From NCBI RefSeq assembly GCF_900186535.1, contig NZ_FYDE01000004.1, forward strand, positions 310,001-374,000: 64,000 nucleotides of DNA, written 5' to 3'. Numbering within the stretch: position 1 is the first letter of the stretch; each line of letters starts with the position of its first letter. Positions 7,237-17,400 of the stretch are shown one piece after another. Below the pieces are notes generated by a model that was not told the DNA's origin, did not search any database, and worked only from the letters and a program-made list of their open reading frames with translations. The DNA comes from Marasmitruncus massiliensis. GTDB taxonomy: Bacteria > Bacillota > Clostridia > Oscillospirales > Ruminococcaceae. The position numbers and the translations under genes are program-made.

Positions 7237-7963
7237 ATGCATTTATAAAAACAATTATCAAAACTCAAGCTTTCCCAGCAAGGAAAAGGAACTGCAACTT
7301 TTATGTGATAGCCTTGGAATTGCTAACACATAAAATACTGAAATCAAGATTGGAAAAATCCATAACGATGAAAAGATGACAACTCTACTCTCGGGCAAAA
7401 CAGTAAATCTGGATGAAATCAACTTTCTTGCAAAGCGTTTGGACAGCTTTGATGCAAACGAACTTACCACATTCTATGCAGTAGCTTATGCCCAAAAATC
7501 TGAAAGTCTTAAAGACCTCATAAACCTTACCTTTAACACACACTGTTATAGCGTAGTATCCGATTTCAGCGAACTAAATGCAGTAGGCAAACAGATGTAT
7601 CTAACGGAGCAAGGGGCAGTAAATCTGATGGAATTGCAGAACTTTGACGGACAAGGATACTTTGAGAAAATAATCCAAAACAATTCTAATCCAAGAGTTA
7701 CCTCATACGGAATTGTCTATCGTAATAAAAATGAATATGAACACATTTATGACGGAAAGCACTTCCCCCAGTATAATTGAAAAGAAAATATGGGAACCGT
7801 TACAATCGCCAAAGGCAATGAGCAAGAATACCTGTATCTCCCCTTTGAGGAAACTGAGCTTGCTAAAACACTTCAAAGACTTTGCACAAAGAATATTGAA
7901 GAATGTGAAATTGAATTTGACAGTGAATTTCTATCTGTCAGCAAGGCGAAAAAGCATTTGTAG
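7220..7963 (+). pseudogene. ardA: Disrupted antirestriction protein gene (ArdA-like)
   Basis: The frame opens at ATG 7220 (MRAIIECIYKNNYQNSSFP) and meets TAA at 7331-7333. It continues in the same frame with SGKTVNLDEINFLAKRLDSF, MKDLINLTF-like and SYGIVYRNKNEYEHIYDGKHFPQY segments, which resemble the ArdA-type antirestriction proteins of firmicute conjugative elements. That frame stops at 7780. A further family-like segment (EYLYLPFEETELAKTLQRL) follows in another frame to TAG 7961. One nonsense change and one frameshift therefore break it. ArdA proteins mimic DNA and protect incoming elements from type I restriction; this copy should be inactive unless the central part (7376-7780) is expressed alone. 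Confidence 0.6.
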
Positions 7964-7984
7964 TTTATTTAGCCGAAATTTTTG

Positions 7985-8068
7985 CCGAGAAACTTCCATA
8001 GCTTAAAGACTTCTCCCCCCGCAATCTTCGCAGAATGCGTGACTTTTACAAAACATATGATGTATAAC
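7985..8068 (+). pseudogene. Possible DUF1016/YhcG-like N-terminal fragment
   Basis: Just left of the IS481 element one frame reads FSPRNLRRMRDFYKTYDV and stops. This resembles the FxxxNLRRMRxFY motif of DUF1016 N-terminal domains. It is only about 20 residues long and ends at the insertion sequence, so it may be a gene cut by the insertion. The assignment rests on a short motif. Confidence 0.25.
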
Positions 8069-9175
8069 TAAGAGTCATGTCTAACAGATGAAGCGAATTC
8101 CAACACGGTATCAAAAGGGCGTTTCCCACGGTTTCTGTAACCCCTGTGAGGTCGTTGGGTGTTATAGTGGACGAGCCACTGGTCTAAGTCCTCCTGCAGC
8201 GCCTCCACATTTTCATAAAAGTTCTCACGGAAAGCAATACGAAAAAACTCGTCCAGCACAGTCTTATTGAAGCGTTCAATAAAGCCGTTGGTTTTGGGGG
8301 ATTTGACCTTTGTCCGCCGGTGCTCGATGTCGTTTAGGGCAAGGTAAAGCTCGAATGGATGGTTCTCGGTTCCACAGAACTCCCTGCCATTATCGGTCAA
8401 AATGGCACCGACAGATAGTCCGTGTTTCTGATAAAACGGGAGCACATCATTATGGACCAGCGCAGCGGCACACTCCGGCTTTTTGCCGGTATGAAGGAAT
8501 CCAAAGGCATAGGAGCCGTATGTATCAACGCAGGCATGCAGATATACTTTTCCGACCCCTTTCAGGTTACCGACAAACATGGTGTCCTGGCACAAAAGTT
8601 CACCTGGGTGCGACGATTCCACATGCCGTTCCTTGAAACAGGGGTTGTATTTTTCTATCTTAGCCACCCTGCTCGGCAGTCAACTCTATGCCTGTCTCCA
8701 GATGGCGTTCTTCCACCTTGAGCCAGCGATCGTAGACACTCGCCATGTCATTGCGGGTGAGGATCTTTTGTACGGTAGGAGAACTGACCGAAATCCCTTG
8801 CAATTTCAAAAAATCAGACAGTTTCACGCAGCCCCAGGACGCATGAGCGAGGCTGCATTTCAGAATAGCAGCTTCTGTTTCGGGGGTTGTCTGATTGGGC
8901 TGCGACTTGGGAATAGGCGGCATGTCCTTGAGCCCCTCCAGCCCATGCGTCTGAAATCGCCGCTTCCATTCATAGAAGCTCGTCCTGTCCATACCCCCGC
9001 GACGGCATGCTTCAGAGATATTCCCGAGCATCTCGGCCATTTCCAATACGCTCAGCCGCTGCTTTGCTATTTTGATTGTCGGATCTTTTTCTACAATCTT
9101 TCCTGCCATCTTTCCTGCCATCTTTATCTCCTCCAACATCAATATATCATCTGTTTTGATGTTAGACAAGACCAT
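8068..9175 (-). pseudogene. IS481-like DDE transposase, frameshifted
   Basis: The N-terminal reading frame (to 8660) has helix-turn-helix segments (RLSVLEMAEMLGNISEACRR, SFYEWKRRFQTHG). The C-terminal frame (from GTG 8667) has the DDE catalytic core: LCQDTMFVG, AILTDNGREFCG and TNGFIERFNKT, with Asp, Asp, Glu. The two frames join at a GGG run: one base fewer would read straight from TAEQ into VAKIEKYNP. A single-base insertion is the simplest explanation. The C-terminal frame stops at 8068, ten bases beyond the proposed terminal repeat. Not expected to be active as one polypeptide. Confidence 0.75.
8078..9168 (-). mobile_element. IS481-family-like insertion sequence
   Basis: The candidate ends are matching inverted repeats TGTCTAACA (8078-8086) and TGTTAGACA (9160-9168), giving 1,091 bases around a transposase reading left. 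No clear target duplication is visible. The element truncates the LysR fragment on its right and perhaps a DUF1016-like gene on its left. Confidence 0.55.
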
Positions 9176-9204
9176 TAGTCATACACATAAATAATATTTA
9201 TGAT

Positions 9205-9708
9205 ATGCTTAAAAATTACGAGGTAGATTTACCTGTTGTCGAGGGGAAAGTTCAAGATACCAGCATTAATTCACTTCTACTTGACACAGATTCGTTAATG
9301 TTGGTCGTGTCAAACAATAACCCCTTGGCAAAAAAAAGCATGGTGACCATAAACGAGTTAAAAAAACAGCCCTTAATTCTTCGCAGACCGTCATCAGGAA
9401 CAAGAAACCTGTTTGCGGCCCACTTGGAAAGCAACAACATGTTACTTGATGATTTTAATGTCACTTTGGAAGTTGATAATATTGCCACAATTAAAGACCT
9501 TATACGGCGAGATGTAGGAGTTTCTATTCTTGCACGAAGCGTGTGCCTTGATGAATTAAAGAAAGGGGAAATTACCGTATTGCCTATTGAGAATCTCAGC
9601 ATGATTCGAGAAATTAATATTTTATATCACAACGATTTTAAGCATGTGGATATTTTGCAGAGTATTATAAAGGAATACAATAAGGTGGTAAAATTTTATG
9701 CCTCATGA
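9205..9708 (+). pseudogene. LysR-family regulator, C-terminal fragment
   Basis: About 167 residues matching the second half of a LysR effector domain: DLPVVEGKV, LMLVVSNNNPLA, the LRRPSSGTRNLF loop and DVGVSILARSVC. The DNA-binding half is missing, and the IS481-like element ends only 36 bases upstream, so insertion or an associated deletion removed it. The frame is open upstream to near the IS end, consistent with truncation rather than a true start. Confidence 0.7.
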
Positions 9709-9792
9709 AGCCACTTACGCAAAACGGCAAGCAGGGCAAGTGTATTGGCACTTGCACATTTTTGAGATTTTCCCTTACGAGAAAACACTCTG

Positions 9793-9867
9793 CTGGATGG
9801 CGACCATATCATCGACTTTCCCATCAAACCGCATGATTTGAGCCGTTATGACGAGGTGCTGTTATGA
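9793..9867 (+). pseudogene. istA: istA transposase, C-terminal remnant
   Basis: The frame LDGDHIIDFPIKPHDLSRYD ends EVLL and TGA at 9865-9867, a tail resembling IS21 IstA proteins (P-x-x-L-x-x-Y-D). It overlaps the istB start codon. Confidence 0.5.
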
Positions 9868-10655
9868 CGGAACTGACGATGGAACGCCTCAAAGAAAACC
9901 TCGAAAGCCTTAAGATGAAAAACACGCTGGAGATACTGAACAATTATCTTGAGAGAGCTGTAAAGAACGAGCTCAACATCGTGGAGGTGCTCGACCATAT
10001 CTTTGCCGAGGAGGCGCTGTCAAAACGGCGGCGCGCCTATGAGAAGTAGGTACAGATGTCCGGTTCCCCCATCAAAAAAACATTGGAAGATTTTGATTTT
10101 AGTTTCCAGCCTTCCATTGATAAGCGCCAGATTGAGGAACTAGCCACCATGCGCTTTCTGGGAAACGGAGAGAATATCGTCTTTCTCGGCCCGCCCGACG
10201 TGGGCAAGACTCATCTGGCCTCAGCACTGGGGCTGGTTGCCGCCAGGCATCGATTCTTCACTTATTACATCAACTGCCACACCCTAATTGAACAACTCAA
10301 AAAGGCCCATTTTGAAAACAGGCTGCCGGACAAACTCAAAACTCTGGGCAAGTACAAAATGCTTATCATTGACGAGATCGGCTATCTCCCGATGGATATT
10401 CAGGGGGCGAACCTGTTCTTTCAGCTCATCGCCAGACGATATTAGAAAGCATCCACGGTCTTTACCTCAAACAAAACATTCTCCCAATGGAACGAGATCT
10501 TCGCCGATGTCACCATTGCCTCCGCAATCCTCGATCGTGTCCTGCATCACTGTACCGTCGTAAATATTAAGGGCGAGAGCTACCGCCTCAAAGAGCGAAA
10601 GGAATACAGGAAGCAGAAGCAGCACATTGTCAACACCCTCTTCGAGCAGGGGTAA
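9864..10655 (+). pseudogene. istB: istB helper ATPase, two in-frame amber codons
   Basis: A full-length IstB frame of 263 codons (MTELTMERLKENLESLKMKN to NTLFEQG) interrupted by TAG at 10047-10049 and TAG at 10443-10445; the reading frame is unchanged throughout. The first probably replaced CAG, the second GAG. The Walker A motif is also damaged: GPPDVGKTH instead of the usual GPPGVGKTH. IstB is the AAA+ partner that stimulates IstA transposase, so three independent lesions point to long neutral decay. Confidence 0.85.
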
Positions 10656-10738
10656 AATAATTTTTCAACATTTCCTAACCTCTATTTTCCTGCATTTTTT
10701 AACCGGCGAAAACCTGCAAATTCAAATCGGTGTTGACA

Positions 10739-11108
10739 ATGACGGCATATATATGGCAGAGCATGCAAAGGAGGGCAAGATTAGCCATTTCATGGCATAC
10801 GCGCAACCTCCTAAATGTTTGCTTTTAAATACTTCCGATACTCTTCATAGTGCTGACTCTTGTCAATAGTAGAAGACGGCTGCACGAATTTGAAAAAATT
10901 ACGATACCAAGAGGGAATTCCATTATGCAGTTCTCTGAAAAGTTCTCTTATTTCTGTAAAAATGAAATCTCTTCTAGAAAAATCGAAAACCACATTATTT
11001 ACTTAATAAATAGAACTGGTGAAAACCGTTTGAAAATGCAGGTTCTTACCAGTTCCATATACCAATATTTACTTGCAAACTCGAGTAACTTCTATTGAAT
11101 GGAGACTT
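10739..11108. other. No recognisable gene; right end of the island
   Basis: AT-rich DNA between the IS21 remnant and the tRNA-Leu fragment. Short open frames exist on both strands (for example reverse 10811-10993), but none has a convincing ribosome binding site or a recognisable motif. Confidence 0.5.
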
Positions 11109-11164
11109 CTCAATATCCAGTGGCAGCGATACCGTGTTGGTTCGATCCCCAACTATCGGCACCA
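11109..11164 (+). repeat. Displaced tRNA-Leu 3' half (attachment-site remnant)
   Basis: 56 bases from CTCAA to CACCA match the anticodon loop through the CCA end of the tRNA-Leu at 6376-6462, with six substitutions and one inserted base in the T loop. Two substitutions compensate each other in the T stem (GTTGG/CCAAC against GTCGG/CCGAC), so it derives from a once functional tRNA-Leu. No 5' half precedes it. This is what integration at a tRNA 3' end leaves behind. Confidence 0.8.
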
Positions 11165-11170
11165 GGTTCA

Positions 11171-11217
11171 AACTTTCACAAATCCCTTATTTAAGAGGAT
11201 TTGTGAAAGTTTTTTTA
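11171..11217 (+). terminator. Terminator after the tRNA-Leu fragment
   Basis: AACTTTCACAAATCC (11171-11185) pairs with GGATTTGTGAAAGTT (11197-11211) followed by a T run. Its position suggests it is the original terminator of the interrupted tRNA gene. Confidence 0.85.
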
Positions 11218-11481
11218 GTTCCCAACGCCGCTTGGTGTTACGAAATTATTAAAATTCAATCTGCAGTTCAAATGTGCGCAGATGTTTGCCGCCGTGCCAG
11301 GGTTATTTGCGTTACAGTATGCTCTTTTTCAAAGCACCGTTGGAGTCATGTTCCTGATTTGTGGATTTTTTCCGAATCCAAACATGCAATTGATTGCTAT
11401 TCTTTATGGAAAAACAGACAAACTATCTGTGGAGAGATGCCGTTATGTCTGAAGCATTTCTTAACTAAGGAGGAGCATCAA

Positions 11482-14400
11482 TTGCAGATCTTGTTGAAAG
11501 AAATTAATTTTTATATAGAGTCACCGTCTCTGCCGGTTATTCTACTGATCTTAATTTCACTGTTCTGTTTTGTTTTATTCATGCTGTATCACCGGTTTAG
11601 CCATTTTGGTAAAAAAGTAAAGTTTTCGGATTGTTCCCGGGGAGAAGGAGATAATCCGGGTCCGAACGAGTGGGAGAAGCAGATGCTTGATCTGGCAGAA
11701 AGCCACAGTCAGATCAGATTGACCGGATATAGCTTTGTTCTGAATGATTATAATCAGGCCGCCTATAAAGAACTGAACAAAATCAGAAACAGCATCTCTG
11801 CCGTATCCGCCGATATGATTTCCCTGATACCGGCAGCGCGCTGGCTCTTTGACAATTTCCAGATGCTGTACCGGGAAATTAAAAAAGTACATGCTTTGGG
11901 AACAGGCTATGCCGTATTGCCAGTCCTGAAAGGAAAGGAATACCATAACTTTCCCCGTATTTATGTTGTGGCAAAAAAGATGGTAGCTCTTTCCGGCGGA
12001 CACCTGAGTAAAGAAACTATTTCCGTGATGCTGAAGGCTTATCAGCAGAAGATACCGCTTACGGACAAGGAAATCTGGGTTTTGCCGGAAGTGCTGGGCT
12101 TTTGCCTTCTTGAAGAGATCATTGCAATCGCGGATGAAATTCTTTATACGATTGATGTGAAGTCGAAGGCAGAAAAATTTCTCCGGGATAAACTGGCAGA
12201 TCAGCAGGGGCTGACCGATGTATCAGCATTGCTTTGCGAAATAGAGGATCACTTAAAGCGAAACTACTCATTTCATGCCCATGTACTATATCTGCTGAAA
12301 AATATGTCCTTTGATGAGGCTTCCATACAAAGATATCTCGAATATCATTTTGCATCCCCGGGAAGACAGGTGAAGACCTCCGGTATCTTTCTGGAGGAAG
12401 GAAAGATTGAATCCTTTCTTGAGACAAATATCCGAACTTTGATTGTCAGCCTGAGGGATATCAATGAAGTGGATGAGGAAAAATTTTTTGAGGAATATTC
12501 CTGTCTGGAGCAAATTTTATCACAGGATCCGGACGGTGTTTATCAAAAGATGGATTTGGAATCCAAAGGCATGTACCGTGGAGTCATTGTGAAGTTATCG
12601 CTCCGTTATCGGCTGATGGAAGAAAAGATAGCGAAGGACTGCCTGGAACTGGCGGTTCAGGGGAGGGAGGGTCTGCATTGTTCCCATCATGTGGGGACCT
12701 ATCTTTTGAGTAAGGGCTATCCGATTCTGAAAGCTAAGACATTAGGAAAACCGATCCCCAAAAGCATAAAGAAAAGGAAGAACGTAAAGGGCTTCCTTTA
12801 TTTCCTAAGCCTGTTCCTTGTTACTGCGGGGCTGAGTGCCTGTCTGCTCTATACTTTCCGAGCCCTTGGCGGGTTGCAGGATACCAGCCGGCATATCATT
12901 ACGCTTCTGGCGGCAATGCCGCTGTTGATCGGTATTTCCATAGAGATTACAAATTTTATATTTACCAGAAGAATCGTAGTCAAGAAGATTCCTTCTCTGA
13001 ACTATCTGAAGGAAATACCGAAGGAAGCAAGAACCTTTGTGGTCATGCCGGTTATTGTCTCCTCGAAGGAACAGGGTCTGGAATACATGGAGCGTCTTCA
13101 AAAGCATTATCTGGCAAACCGGCAGCCGAACCTTTACTTTGCATTGCTGCTGGATTTTGAGGATTCTCCGGACCAGTTCATGCCAAAAGACGAGGCGATT
13201 GAACGCGCTCTTGCTGCACGTATGAAGGAACTGAATGAGCTCTATCCGTCGGAATACCAGCGATTTTCCCTGTTCTTCCGCTGCCGCAAATGGAATAAAG
13301 CGGAGAACTGCTACATGGGATGGGAGCGTAAGAGAGGGAAGCTGGAAGAGTTTAATAACCTTTTGAATGGAGAAGGAAAGGAGAATACTACCTTTTCTTC
13401 TGTTTACTGCGACCAAGAGCTTCTTACCACCTTCCGGTATGTGATTACACTGGACGCGGATACAAATCTGATCCGTGACAATGCCGCGAAACTGGTCGGA
13501 CTGATTGATCATCCTTTAAATAAACCAATTCTGGATCTCGCCGATCAAAAGGTGAAGGAAGGCTATGTCATCATACAGCCCTCGGTAAGAAATCACATCG
13601 TAGATAAGAATGGCAGCAGGTTTACAAAAATCTTCGAAGGAGAATCGGGCCTTGCCCATTATGGAACCGTAATATCGGATATCTATCAGGACATTTTTGA
13701 TGAGGCAATTTATACCGGAAAGGGCATCTATGATATAAAAGCCTTCCACAAGGTGCTTCAAAATAAGGTGCCGGAAAACCGGATTCTCAGTCATGACCTT
13801 TTTGAAAGCTGCTATGCGCGGACGGCTTTTTCCAGTGCAGCCAAGATTATGGACAATTTCCCAAACAGCGTTTTATCCTTCACCAAAAGGGAACACCGAT
13901 GGCTGCGCGGGGACTGGCAGTTGCTGCCATGGCTGTTTACGAAAAAGGCACTGAATGGGGAAAACTTATGCGCATTATCAAAATGGAAAATCTTTGACAA
14001 CCTGAGAAGAAGCATGGTTCCTCTGAGCAAGACTCTGTTTATCTTGCTAAATCTGGCATGGATGCCAAAAGCACATTATCTTTGGTTACCCTTTGTTTTC
14101 TTCAATGATCTATTTGCCCTAGTAATTCGGCTGTTTGCAGTGATCACCCAGAAACTGATCTGGCCGAAGCTCACGATTGTTTATAAAAGCTTCTTAAAGG
14201 AACTTTCCGTAATGCTGGAAAGAGCATTCCTGGAGTTTACAATCACTCCCTACCGTGCTTATATCGCATCCGACGCAATTGTCAGAACTCTATATAGAAT
14301 GTTTATCAGCAAAAAAAATCTGCTTCGCTGGAATACGGCCGAAGCGGTGGATGCCTCCATTGTCAATACCAGAAAAGGATATTTTCTCAGCATGTGGAGC

Positions 14401-17400
14401 TCTCTTGTTCCGGCGCTTGCGCTTGTGATCATTTTATTGATGGGATATTTGAACCCCGCAGGAATGATTCTGACAGCAATCATTATTGCCGGCTGGAGCA
14501 TTGCTTTTGAAATCGCATACCGGATCAGTCAGCCGGAAAACAAGCTTCGTAGGAGCGATAAAGCACAGGACAGTGAGCTGCTTCTGGATACTGCGCGCAG
14601 AACCTGGCTGTTTTTTAAGGAGTTTTCCACGAAGGAAAATAACTGGCTCTGCCCGGATAATTATCAGATTTCAAAGGCTGAAAAAGTCAGCGATAAAACA
14701 TCGCCGACCAATATTGGACTCCAGTTTCTGGCAATCCTGTCAGCCAGAGATTTGGGGTTTGAAACGCTGAGCTCTACGGTTGAAGCCGCGGAAAATCTGA
14801 TGGAAACGGTTCAGAAAATGCTGAAATGGAAGGGGCATCTCTATAACTGGTATCATATTAAATCCCTGGAGGTGCTCAATCCTGCCTATATATCAACCGT
14901 AGACAGCGGGAATTTTCTGGGACATCTGGTCGCCCTGAAAAACGGCCTTTTGGAGCAGATCGACAAGCCGGTTTATCCGGACAATTTTCTGTCCGAACTT
15001 CGGATTGCGGTTGAGAACAGCAATGAGGAAATTCAGCTGAGAACAGGCAATTCTGCCGGATACAGGCTCAGCACCGGGTATCAAAGCATAGGGAAACTGA
15101 TCAAAGACATTGCGGACATCTGGGAAAATTTAAATGAGAGGAAGCTGAGACCATCTGCGGATTACCGCTGGACCAGACATTTGATGAACCTCATTGAGAG
15201 TACTGTCAATGAGGCCGCAGCCTTGAAACTCAAGGAAGAGGGTTTTTCCTCTTATCCTGTGCTTAGCCGTGTCGCAGCGGAGGATAATAGCTTTGCGAAT
15301 AGCATGATTAATCGAATCAAAACACTCTGCAATACCATAGACTGCATGTTAGCAAATGCTGATTTCCGTTTCTTATTTAACGAAAAGAGAATGCTGTTCC
15401 ATATCGGGTATCATGTATCCTCGCACACGCTGGATGACGGATGCTATGACCTGATGGCGTCGGAATCAGCACTCACAAGCCTTCTGGCGATATCCATGGG
15501 GCAGGTGCCGTTAAAACACTGGTATAAACTGGGAAGGCCGCTGACCCTTGTTAAGGGCATTCCATGTTTTGTATCCTGGAGCGGTACGATGTTTGAATAT
15601 CTGATGCCGAATCTTGTATTCAAAGAATATGAAGACTCCGTCTACGCACAGACTTCCAGGGCGGCGGTGCTGCAGCAGATAAAGTACGCAAAGGAGGCGG
15701 AGATCCCCTGGGGAATATCAGAATCCCAGTATTATCGTTTTGACTTGAACTCAAATTACCAGTACAAAGCCTTCGGTGTTCCGAAGATAAGACTCCAGCC
15801 GGTCCGTAAGAATTCCCTGGTAGTTGCTCCCTATGCAACGATGCTGGCGCTGGACATCGCAGAAGACGAATGCATCAGCAATTTAAAACGGCTGAAAGAG
15901 TTAGGCGCCTTTGGCGTTTTCGGTTTCTATGAGTCCGTTGATTTTAACTTACCGAATTCTGTGGAACTGACGCCTTACTGTATTGTAAAGTCCTATATGG
16001 CACACCATCAGGGGATGAATCTGGCCGCCATTAATAATTATCTGAATGAGGGCATCCTTCGGGAGAGATTTCATGCGGAGATGATGATCAAGGCTTCGGA
16101 AGTCCTGCTGGAAGAAAAACGCCAGGCCTATTTGATTTCCATTGCCAGACAGGGATATACCATAAAAATAGGAAATCCCCTTTTTAAAGAAGATCGTTAC
16201 AGTAACCGGTATGTCAACAGTGCAGGCGTGAATTCTCCGGTTGTGAATTATCTGTCCAATGGTAAGTACTCGCTGATGATCACTTCAGATGGGGACGGCT
16301 TCAGTAGATATGAGGACCGGATGCTTTACCGCTGGCGATCGGATATTCACGCGAACACAGGTAATTATATCTATGTCAAGGACATGAAGCAGGGAAAGTT
16401 CTGGAGTACCGCCTATCATCCTACAAGAACGGAACCGGAGGAATACCAGGTGATTTTCTGTCCCCACCAGGCGGAATTTAAACGCAGAGACGGGGATATC
16501 TCGTCAGACATGATTGTCAGCCTGGATGCGGATCATAACTTTGAGATACGCAAGGTTACATTTACCAATCACGGGAATGAGGAAAAGCAACTGGAAGTGA
16601 CCAGTTATCTGGAGGTGGTGGATGATACCTATCCGGCGGAGTTAAGCCATCCTGCGTTCAATAAGCTCTTTCTGGAAAGTGAGTATCTGGAAGAGCAGGA
16701 AATCTTCCTCGCGAAAAGACGGCGGAAGAAGGAGGATGATGCTCCTTATGTGATGCACATGGCAAGAGCAGGAACCAAACTATGTAAAAAATTAGAATAT
16801 GAAAATGACAGGAAACGCTTTATTGGAAGAAACAATACTCTGGAGAATCCGGATTCTGTGGTTAACAGCATTGCTTTTTTCAATAATTCGGGCTTTTGTA
16901 ATGACCCGATCATGAGCCTGCGGGCACAGTTCTGTATAGGAGCAGGTGAAACCGCCTGCATTTCTTTCGTTACCGGGGTGTGCGGCAGTAAGGAGGAAGC
17001 AATAAAAATAGCAGGGGAATTGAATGTAAGCTACCGGATTGATGATATTCTGGAGAAGTTCAGGCTTCAAAAGAACTTGGAGCTAAAGTATCTGGAGATT
17101 ACCAGAACCCAACTGAATGCCTTTCAGGATCTGATCAGCCCGGTCTTCTATTCTGCGGGTATCTACCGGGGACCGGATGAAACTATAAGACGGAATTCTA
17201 TGAACCAGAGCTCCTTATGGAAATTCGGCGTATCCGGCGATAATCCTATTCTGCTATTAATGGTTCGGTCCATTGAAGAGGAAAGACTTGTGAAGGATGT
17301 ATTGAAGGCTTACGAATATCTGAGAGTAAACCGTGTTATGGTGGATCTGGTTGTCTTGATTGATTCCAGACACGGTTATCTTCAGGAGGTGGATGAATTA

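Larger units (their letters stand above)
9793..10738 (+). mobile_element. IS21-family remnant (istA tail, istB, right end)
   Basis: Only the last 24 codons of istA remain, overlapping istB by ATGA, the usual IS21 arrangement. Downstream of istB, TGTTGACA near 10731-10738 is a plausible right terminus. The left end and most of istA are deleted. Confidence 0.6.
6463..11164. mobile_element. Decayed genomic island inserted at a tRNA-Leu gene
   Basis: About 4.7 kb between an intact tRNA-Leu and a displaced tRNA-Leu 3' half. Everything inside is mobile-element-like or broken: hairpin-rich noncoding DNA, a small cysteine-rich ORF, a disrupted ardA, an IS481-type element with a frameshifted transposase, a LysR fragment, an istA tail and an istB with two stop codons. 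No integrase or relaxase gene is visible, so the element cannot move by itself. By eye it is more AT-rich than its flanks. Boundaries are inferred from the tRNA repeats. Confidence 0.7.

Noticed and set aside
8660-8667. Programmed frameshift in the IS481-like transposase
   Set aside because: The family normally has a single ORF and there is no strong slippery heptamer with a stimulatory structure; an extra G in a GGG run is the simpler cause.
9864-10655. UAG read as pyrrolysine in istB
   Set aside because: The protein family has ordinary residues at these positions, no PYLIS or pyl genes are seen, and the P-loop is also damaged; decay is simpler.
10811-10993. Reverse-strand 60-residue frame near the island's right end
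   Set aside because: No ribosome binding site, no recognisable motif, and located in decayed DNA.
11095-11481. Upstream extension of the glucan synthase frame
   Set aside because: It would translate through a tRNA fragment and a transcription terminator; a TTG with an ideal ribosome binding site at 11482 explains the true start.
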